Assembly (NCBI RefSeq): GCF_021729145.1
Contig: NZ_JAJSLW010000009.1
Coordinates: 124,001-188,000 of the forward strand
Source of the DNA: Membranihabitans maritimus
Lineage (GTDB): Bacteria > Bacteroidota > Bacteroidia > Chitinophagales > Saprospiraceae
Length of the DNA stretch: 64,000 bases
Direction of reading: 5' to 3'
The translations under genes were made by a program, and so were the position numbers. Numbering within the stretch: position 1 is the first letter of the stretch; every line of letters begins with the position of its first letter. Positions 58,289-64,000 of this stretch are shown here, piece after piece. The notes beneath the pieces are model-generated. The model had not been told where the DNA came from, made no database searches, and saw nothing but the letters and a program-made list of their open reading frames with translations.

Positions 58289-59410
58289 GAACGATCCATA
58301 CTGTTCAACAGGTTTTACAGCATTGTAAAAACGACCTTACGCAGCTTAGTTTTACCTCTTGGCATTTGCGGACATTACATGCCTTGAGAAAATGTAGAAC
58401 ACACGAGTTAGGCGGACATATAGATCAAAGTGATTGTTGTAGTAACCTACACATAAGCTACAATTCTTGTAGAAATATGCCAGGGACACAAAAGAGAAGA
58501 GTGGATCACTGCTAGAGAAAACGAACTCCTCCCTGTGCCTTACTTTCATGTTGTATTTACATTACCGCATGAGCTCAACCCTCTTGCTTTAAAACATCCA
58601 GGGCTGATATACAAATTTTTATTCAAAGCAGCTTGGGAGACGCTCAACCTCTTCGGCAAAAAGGAACTCAATGCTCAAATTGGTATGATAGCTGTCCTTC
58701 ATACCTGGGGTCAAAATCTCAGTCTACACCCTCACCTCCATTGCATTGTTCCCGCTGGAGGAGTGTCTCAAAGTGGAAATTGGAAACACTCTAAGTATAA
58801 CCGCAAATTCCTCTTCTCCGTAAAAGCTTTATCGAAGATGTTCCGCGCAAAATTGGTTCATTTATTACGTCAATCTCCCCTGTTGATTAATCCATGTACC
58901 TATGATACCCTCTTCTCCAAAAATTGGGTTGTCTATGCTAAAAAACCCTTCGGAAAACCAGAGCATGTCATTGAATATCTCGGTAGGTACTCCCATAAAG
59001 TAGCGATCTCAAACCATAGGATAATACAGGTTAATAAACATAAAAACCGAGTAAAGTTCTCTGCTAAAAACTATCGTAATGGCGCACAAAAAATAAGCAT
59101 TGATCTGTCCATGCTAGATTTTATCAAAAAATTTCAGTTACATATCCTCCCTAAGGGGTTTACCCGTATTAGACATTATGGTTGTTTGAGCAGCTCTTGG
59201 AAGAAAACAAAATTACCCAGGATCCAAGCACAGCTATATGGAAAACCACTGCCATCTATACACAAAAAATCAACTCAACAACCAACAAATTTATTGAGAA
59301 AATGCCCCAAATGTAAGAAAGGTACTTTGATAACTATTGCAGAATTTAGTGGTAGAGCACCGCCTAAATCTCTAATAGTATACATTCGTTCTCAATATCC
59401 CTATTCTTAA
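58282..59410 (+). pseudogene. IS91-family (Y2/HUH) transposase with internal frameshift
   Basis: The first part (58282-58515) carries the N-terminal zinc-finger region (HALRKCRTHELGGHIDQSDC, NSCRN) and then stops. The main frame from about 58490 holds CQGHKREEWITAREN and LLPVPYFHVVFTLPHELNPL, the HPHLHCIVPAGG HUH motif, and a tyrosine region (YLGRYSHKVAISNHRI). The family joins these as SCRNRHCPKCQG, so about 14 bp seem deleted at the junction (near 58475). The C-terminus is present. Confidence 0.82.
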
Positions 59411-59640
59411 GAATTTGCAATTTGCAATAACAAGAAACCTATGCCCAAAACCTTCGGAAACCTAACAATAATGTAAGAAAACTTCCTTAAATTCAATTCA
59501 TAGATCATCAATCAGAGTAAATTTAGTCTCAGAAACTATGAATTGTATAACATCATTGTCCTGTTCTTTCAGGTTTAGCCTATAACAACTCATCAATTTC
59601 TCCATAAGTCCCTCTTCCAATGCCCAGCACCGGGTCAGTC

Positions 59641-59692
59641 AACAAACTATTCAGCTCTTGCCTGTCGGCAAGCCGAATACTTAGCTGTTGTG
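59641..59692. repeat. Compact attC-like hairpin (about 52 bp)
   Basis: CAACAAACTATTCAGCTCTT and AAGCCGAATACTTAGCTGTTG pair around a CTTGCC-tgtc-GGCAAG tip, with an unpaired CTA bulge inside the CAAC/GTTG end. At about 52 bp it is close to a classical 57-59-bp attC in size. The minus-strand SRPBCC gene stop is 11 bp away. Confidence 0.55.
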
Positions 59693-59702
59693 CTTAGTAT
59701 TT

Positions 59703-60161
59703 TTATTTTTCGCAGTGCTTTTTAAAGTTGTTCAAAATGTAATCCCATCCCTGTTCTGAATTCATCATTTCCCTGTAGTTTTCTGACCCTTCTCCGTGAT
59801 TTTCAAAGTTGAAATGTTCAAAGTCAATAATCGTTGAATCTCCATTTGCGACAAAACTCACTTGTAAGTCACTTGCTTTTTTTGGATTCGGAATAGGCTC
59901 TCGTTTCGGACTTATCTGCCACTTCAAACTAATCTTTTTGCTGTCTATAAACTCTGAAACTGTTCCCCAATCGCAGCGAAATCCATTTGGGCCAATTTCT
60001 GTACAAAGCCCGTTCATTCTGCCGTCAATTTTGATTTCTTTAAGTTCTCCCTGTGACCAAGTGTATTCTTTTGGCCACCATTCATTCAATTCATTTACGA
60101 ACTTTTGAAAAGCTTTGTCAGATGGGATTTCAATTTTTAATCTTACAGTTATTCTTTCCAT
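59703..60161 (-). CDS. SRPBCC/AHSA1-like protein
   Basis: I used the ATG at 60161 (MERITVRLKIEIPSDKAF). The 152-residue protein has the START/AHSA1 pattern: FVNELNEWWPKEYTWSQG, GPNGFRCDWGTVSEFI, DFEHFNFENHGEGSENYREM. Such proteins bind small hydrophobic ligands or Hsp90 in the AHSA1 case; here neither is proven. It is a single-gene unit between two repeats. Confidence 0.82.
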   Translation of the reverse strand: MERITVRLKIEIPSDKAFQKFVNELNEWWPKEYTWSQGELKEIKIDGRMNGLCTEIGPNGFRCDWGTVSEFIDSKKISLKWQISPKREPIPNPKKASDLQVSFVANGDSTIIDFEHFNFENHGEGSENYREMMNSEQGWDYILNNFKKHCEK

Positions 60162-60181
60162 TTTGAGTTCATTTATATTAA

Positions 60182-60315
60182 GCACAACGTTTTGCGTGTA
60201 TGTGCAGTAGCGGATTTAGAAGCACTTACCTTTCCGTTATGCACAAAGATAGTTAAAAGCGATAACTGTTGATTTTCCACTTCACCCGCTATTGCACATA
60301 CACGCTGTTAGCGGC
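60182..60315. repeat. attC-like element, 134 bp
   Basis: GCACAACGTTTTGCGTGTAT and the right arm ending ACACGCTGTTAGCGGC enclose a 20-bp stem (GCGTGTATGTGCAGTAGCGG) with one mismatch and a 4-nt bulge on one side. It separates the SRPBCC gene from the cupin operon and is the clearest member with the 54425 element. Confidence 0.72.
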
Positions 60316-60409
60316 TGTGGTTCTTCATTTCGCTGTCCGTGTGCGGTTTGTGAGTCGGTAAAAAATTAAAAAAAAGGGTGGGAAAAATTTTAACCGGGTC
60401 GGGAAAAGG

Positions 60410-60468
60410 CAAGCTCTTTTGCAAGTTTTGGTCTGTGCGTTGGCTTGTGCGACTTGCAAATGTGCTTG
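60410..60468. repeat. Inverted repeat of a different type
   Basis: CAAGCTCTTTTGCAAGT (60410-60426) pairs with ACTTGCAAATGTGCTTG (60452-60468) at 15 of 17 positions around a 25-bp loop. It lies in a G/C-richer strip between the attC-like element and the cupin gene. It is unlike the attC-like family and could be a terminator-like structure for the cupin operon. Confidence 0.5.
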
Positions 60469-60502
60469 ACCTTGTGAGGTGGAGTTTTCGTTGTCTGTAT
60501 TA

Positions 60503-60991
60503 TTATTGAATCCGTTGATTATATTCATCATCTGTAACTGGACCTAACCAAATCGCTCCTCCAATATTTGTATTTGTCCCGATAGCAATATGTGTCATTG
60601 CTTCGGTGGGTGTAGCTCCGTGCCAATGTTCTATGTTGGGTGGGCATTTCATTACATCGCCTTTTTCAATGATTTCAATCGGCTTATCTTTTTCCTGATA
60701 CAAACCTTTTCCTTCTGTTACCAAAAGTATTTGTCCACCTTTGTGATAGTGCCAATTGGTTCTTGCACCCGCTTCAAAAGTTACTGAACCTATATTTACG
60801 TTATGAATACTGTCGGTTTCTGCTAAATAATTGAGCCAAACAGATCCTGTGAAATTTTCACTCACAACCTTTTCTCCTTTTGGAAATGCAGGCTCGTTAT
60901 GTAGTTTCTTTTCTTCCATTTTCTGATTGTTGTTGCAAGCTGCAAAAAACACAATTGCAAACAGCAAAATATAGTTTAAGTGATACTTCAT
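60503..60991 (-). CDS. Cupin-domain lipoprotein
   Basis: The 162-residue protein has a lipoprotein signal (LLFAIVFFAACNN) and one cupin barrel: FEAGARTNWHYHKGGQILLV (metal-binding His), KCPPNIEHWHGATPTEAM. Proteins of this type include manganese-dependent hydroxynitrile-lyase-like and isomerase activities; the substrate is unknown. It is the last gene of a minus-strand operon with two alpha/beta hydrolases. Confidence 0.85.
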   Translation of the reverse strand: MKYHLNYILLFAIVFFAACNNNQKMEEKKLHNEPAFPKGEKVVSENFTGSVWLNYLAETDSIHNVNIGSVTFEAGARTNWHYHKGGQILLVTEGKGLYQEKDKPIEIIEKGDVMKCPPNIEHWHGATPTEAMTHIAIGTNTNIGGAIWLGPVTDDEYNQRIQ

Positions 60992-61002
60992 TAGTTTGAG
61001 TT

Positions 61003-62061
61003 TTAAAGGTTTGTTTGATAAAAGCTTACCAATTTATTTACTGCTTGGTTTACATATTCAGGTTTCCAATAGGTTTGAATATGAGTTGCACCATCAATCA
61101 AAAACAACTCTTTATTCTTTGCATTGGTTGCTTTTATAAATGCTTCATCGGTCATATACTTTGTATCGGCTTTGCTTCCTGCTATCATCAATAAAGGTTG
61201 GTTGATTAATTCAATTTGGTCGGTTGCATCCCAAGTCATTAAATCCATTAAACTGCTTGTCGTGTAAAGAAAAGTCGAGTTTGGATGTGCGTGGGTTCTG
61301 TAATAATATTCATATCCTTCGCGATACAAATCAGTTGTGGTTTTTGCAATTTCTTCATCTGTGATGCTTGCCACACCTGAATAAAGGATTTCACCACCTT
61401 CAGCTTCTTGTTGACGAGCATCTGAAGCATTTTTTAATCGCTCCTGAATTGTTCCTATTTGCGAATTTTGAAAGCCATTACGTCTTACCAATCCCGAATT
61501 AAACATACTCAATGTTGCTACCGCCTTAAATCGTTTATCTGATTGAACTGCTTTTAGGGTATAACCACCGCCACCACAAATTCCTAAAGCACCGATACGG
61601 CTTGTATTAACTCCTGGATATTGTGAAATAAAATCTGCCATACCGTGAATATCTTCTGTACGGAATTGTGGTTTGTCTGTATGACGCGGTTCACCGCCAC
61701 TTGCACCTTGGTAGGATGCATCGGCTGTAATGGTTATGTAACCTGCTTCTGCCAATTTTTGTGCATATAGTCCAGCGGTCTGCTCTTTAATACCGCCATT
61801 AGGGTGTGCAATTGTTATTGCCGGATATTTTTTTGAAGCGTCATAATTTGCCGGTGTATAAACATTGGCAGCAATATCAATTCCGTTTAGTTTGTAGGTC
61901 ACAGGATAAATATTGACTTTCCCTTTTACATTTTCTATAATTGCTCCATCATAGACCAATGAAAATGGGTTTTCTTCTGCCTTTTGATGGTATTGAGCAT
62001 TTGCTGTATAAACGGATATTATCGACATTGTCAGTATTATTTTTTTTATTGCATTCATCAT
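61003..62061 (-). CDS. Exported alpha/beta hydrolase with Cys-type elbow
   Basis: The 352-residue protein has a signal peptide (LTMSIISVYTANAQ). The nucleophile elbow reads ALGICGGGGYTLKA, so a cysteine occupies the position of the usual serine, as in dienelactone hydrolase-like proteins. The C-terminal histidine is in DGATHIQTYW. It may hydrolyse lactones or esters in the periplasm. It lies 11 bp before the cupin gene. Confidence 0.85.
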   Translation of the reverse strand: MMNAIKKIILTMSIISVYTANAQYHQKAEENPFSLVYDGAIIENVKGKVNIYPVTYKLNGIDIAANVYTPANYDASKKYPAITIAHPNGGIKEQTAGLYAQKLAEAGYITITADASYQGASGGEPRHTDKPQFRTEDIHGMADFISQYPGVNTSRIGALGICGGGGYTLKAVQSDKRFKAVATLSMFNSGLVRRNGFQNSQIGTIQERLKNASDARQQEAEGGEILYSGVASITDEEIAKTTTDLYREGYEYYYRTHAHPNSTFLYTTSSLMDLMTWDATDQIELINQPLLMIAGSKADTKYMTDEAFIKATNAKNKELFLIDGATHIQTYWKPEYVNQAVNKLVSFYQTNL

Positions 62062-62073
62062 TTTAAATTTTAA

Positions 62074-63516
62074 TTACATCAGTTTTGAGAACGTTAAGTT
62101 GGTTAATTTCCAATCACTACCATTTTTTTGATACACTTCTGTCACCATAAACCGATTGCTTACTTCGTTGTTGCCTACTACTGCTAATAGTGTTATTTCA
62201 TTCCAAACAATGGCGGTATTGCCAAATATTTCTACAGAAACATTGTGCACATCGGCTTTTTTATACCAAATACCACCACTTTTAATTACTTGTAACTCAC
62301 GTTCTGTTCCCCAAGTGCCGCCCATATGAACAAATTTTGCTTTCTCGTGAAAAAGATTTGAAAGACTATCTTCATTTTTATCTGCCATCCATTGCCACTT
62401 TGCCTTTGAAAGTGTTTTAATTTCTTCTTCCATTGAAGTTTCACTATTTGAAGTTTTATCTAAACCATTTTCTGTTAACCAGTCAGCCATTAATTTTGCT
62501 ATTTCTTTATTGTTTAAATCTGACATCGGGAAATGGGTATTACCTTTGATGCCTATTTCGGGTAAATGAACCACTTTTGCATCGCCACCATATTTATTGA
62601 TGGTTGCTACAAATAATTTAGCCATTGCCAACCGTGGTCGCCAATTGTCCGTGCCATAAAATTCGGATGGTGTTTCAGGAATAAAATCGCCATAATAAAT
62701 GATGATTGGAATTTTGGTGAGTTTTAAAAAATCTTCTTTCGAAATGCTTACAGCTTCCAATGGGCCACCCGCACTTTGCATAGTTTCAGGTGTTTCGCCT
62801 TGAGGAAACACAAATCCACTTCCGGGTTCATAAGATACTATGGCTTTGATATTTTCGTTTTTGATAGCTGTTGTCCACCCTTGGCCACCACTATGCGAAT
62901 GGGTTACCAATATTCCATTTCCAATTTTATCAAACAAAGCTGAAACCGCATCAGTATTGACTTCAAAATCTATAGTTCCCAAATCTGGACTGATTTGTCT
63001 GTAAAATTGATTTAAGGTTTCAGGGCTTTTATCAAATTGTACGTTGGGCATATAATCATCACCCTTGGCAATACGAAACATTCCTAACCAATACTGTTCG
63101 TTTGGTGTTGCTGGAATTGTAGTTTCCTGTGGACTTCTTCCTCCTTGACCTCTTCGTGGTTGGTCAATTAGATAAACAGGATAGTTTTTTCTTAAAAAAA
63201 TCGTTTGAAAACCTTCGCGACCATCAGCTGTAGTTTGCCAAGTTCTTGCAGTTTGACCGAAACCGTGCCAAAACACTAATGGTAATTTACGAGTATCAGC
63301 AGGTATTTGATATTGTACCGTAGCGTGATCAACGTGTAAAGTCTGTCCTTCAGTTTTAGGATTGTTGGGATTATATGTTCCTTCAGCTTCAATAACAGTA
63401 CCGCCAACCGCAAAAACACCTTGTTTCTGAATGGTTAATAAACTTTTTTCATTAGTCTGTGCATTGGAAAAGCTGAATAACCCAAGAGCAAATAGGGATA
63501 ATATAATTTGTTTCAT
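62074..63516 (-). CDS. Exported alpha/beta hydrolase fused to SnoaL-like domain
   Basis: I used the ATG at 63516 (MKQIILSLFALGLFSFSNAQ, a signal peptide). Residues about 50-340 form an alpha/beta hydrolase: VFWHGFGQTARTW (oxyanion), VTHSHSGGQGW (nucleophile Ser elbow) and HLPEIGIKGNTHFPM near the C-terminal His. Residues about 350-480 are a SnoaL/DUF4440 domain (LFHEKAKFVHMGGTWGTERE). This architecture suggests a bifunctional or ligand-binding hydrolase; substrate unknown. Confidence 0.85.
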   Translation of the reverse strand: MKQIILSLFALGLFSFSNAQTNEKSLLTIQKQGVFAVGGTVIEAEGTYNPNNPKTEGQTLHVDHATVQYQIPADTRKLPLVFWHGFGQTARTWQTTADGREGFQTIFLRKNYPVYLIDQPRRGQGGRSPQETTIPATPNEQYWLGMFRIAKGDDYMPNVQFDKSPETLNQFYRQISPDLGTIDFEVNTDAVSALFDKIGNGILVTHSHSGGQGWTTAIKNENIKAIVSYEPGSGFVFPQGETPETMQSAGGPLEAVSISKEDFLKLTKIPIIIYYGDFIPETPSEFYGTDNWRPRLAMAKLFVATINKYGGDAKVVHLPEIGIKGNTHFPMSDLNNKEIAKLMADWLTENGLDKTSNSETSMEEEIKTLSKAKWQWMADKNEDSLSNLFHEKAKFVHMGGTWGTERELQVIKSGGIWYKKADVHNVSVEIFGNTAIVWNEITLLAVVGNNEVSNRFMVTEVYQKNGSDWKLTNLTFSKLM

Positions 63517-63612
63517 TTTTCTAAATATTAAATTCATATGTCAAATTTCGAAATAATAATATGGTTATACTTATATGTATTACAGTTGCTTATACCAATA
63601 TTACAGATATAT

Positions 63613-64000
63613 CTATTCTAATTCTTTAATAATTTTTTTAGCAGATTTTATCTTCTTTCTTTTTAAATATGGCTTTAATGTTTCAACCAAATGCTCCATT
63701 TGTTTTTTGGTAAATCCTTGAATAATGCAGATTTTTAAGTGTGAACGTAACATTGGCTCAACATTACCCAAAGCGATTAATGCTGAAACAGTTGTTAGTT
63801 CTCGCTGTTGGTAATTCAATACATCGCGTTCAAAAATATCAGCAAATAGATGTTCTTTTAGAAATCTATCCATTGCAGATGAAAACCGCTGGTATTCAGG
63901 CTGTGTTTCGGGTAAAGGACTTTGTAACAATTCTTCTAAAACCGCTTTTCCTCGTTCGTACTTATCATTATTGTCATCAATAGGTGATGCTTCTTTACCC
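63613..64000 (-). CDS. Carboxymuconolactone decarboxylase-like protein, 5' end outside window
   Basis: The minus-strand frame is open to the window edge, so the N-terminus is missing. The visible part has the CMD pattern (VLNYQQRELTTVSALIALGN, HLKICIIQGFTKKQMEHLVE) but lacks the C-x-x-C-x-x-H of the AhpD type. It is probably the first visible gene of the hydrolase-cupin operon, and its family links to aromatic-compound or lactone metabolism. Confidence 0.85.
   Translation of the reverse strand, partial: GKEASPIDDNNDKYERGKAVLEELLQSPLPETQPEYQRFSSAMDRFLKEHLFADIFERDVLNYQQRELTTVSALIALGNVEPMLRSHLKICIIQGFTKKQMEHLVETLKPYLKRKKIKSAKKIIKELE

Larger units (their letters stand above)
57304..59410 (+). 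mobile_element. IS91-like element with tyrosine recombinase gene
   Basis: It starts directly after GAAC, the tetranucleotide that IS91 elements favour, with a CTCC-ttcgtc-GGGAG hairpin. It holds a tyrosine recombinase gene and, overlapping it slightly, a Y2-type (HUH) transposase gene. Both genes have frame interruptions, so the copy may be inactive. The right end is not defined; 59410 is the end of the transposase gene. Confidence 0.75.

Noticed and set aside
60325-60531. 68-codon minus-strand frame
   Set aside because: Overlaps the 3' end of the cupin gene and the inverted repeat; Gln/Ala-rich sequence is a by-product of the repeat.

Overview
The window looks like a chromosomal piece of a Bacteroidota genome. 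The evidence is a low G+C composition, class-typical -7 promoter boxes (TAnnTTTG) close to start codons with no strong Shine-Dalgarno sequences, many lipoprotein signal peptides, and a type IX secretion (T9SS) sorting domain. The gene families (NhaD, CcmF/CcmE, DUF1573, TfoX-N, ECF42 with a YCII partner) fit a free-living aerobic, possibly marine, member. I do not name a genus.

Region 1 (1-33.8 kb) is mostly core genome: a nucleoside transporter divergent from uridine kinase; an operon ccmE-ccmF-DUF2520-small protein; nhaD with a lipoprotein; dusB-cca-FKBP; a decayed Uma2 gene; a membrane-anchored PspA/IM30-like protein with a coiled-coil partner; dnaK; pyrG-trmH; yajC-DUF1573; aroK; a MITE-like inverted-repeat element; a membrane subtilase; trxB-fbaA; an AlgX-like/AlgI O-acetylation pair; and a secreted PQQ-type sugar dehydrogenase with PA14 and T9SS domains.

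Region 2 (33.8-46.7 kb) is accessory chromosome: TfoX-N, a methyltransferase, an ECF42 sigma factor with its DGPF/YCII partner, a short-chain dehydrogenase remnant, an IS3-like remnant, two paralogous beta-lactamase-fold hydrolases, an MDR oxidoreductase, a lipoprotein alpha/beta hydrolase, predicted outer-membrane barrels, and a TolB-like/TPR/AraC regulator.

Region 3 (47.0-60.3 kb) is the most unusual part. Small, nearly all minus-strand units (SDR plus Crp, SnoaL, DHFR-like, hydrolase plus Crp, GNAT, NTF2-SDR-HxlR, hydrolase, SRPBCC) are separated by imperfect inverted repeats. Six of these are 127-134 bp with AAC/GTT ends and bulged arms, and others are shorter. Gene stops lie within about 25 bp of one repeat and starts 20-80 bp from the next. 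This is the layout of an integron cassette array without an adjacent IntI (a CALIN-like array), with a group II intron reverse transcriptase remnant and an IS91-like element (tyrosine recombinase plus frameshifted transposase) next to repeats.

Region 4 (60.5-64 kb) is a minus-strand operon of a cupin lipoprotein, two exported alpha/beta hydrolases and a carboxymuconolactone decarboxylase-like protein that runs off the window. No rRNA, tRNA or CRISPR array was seen.
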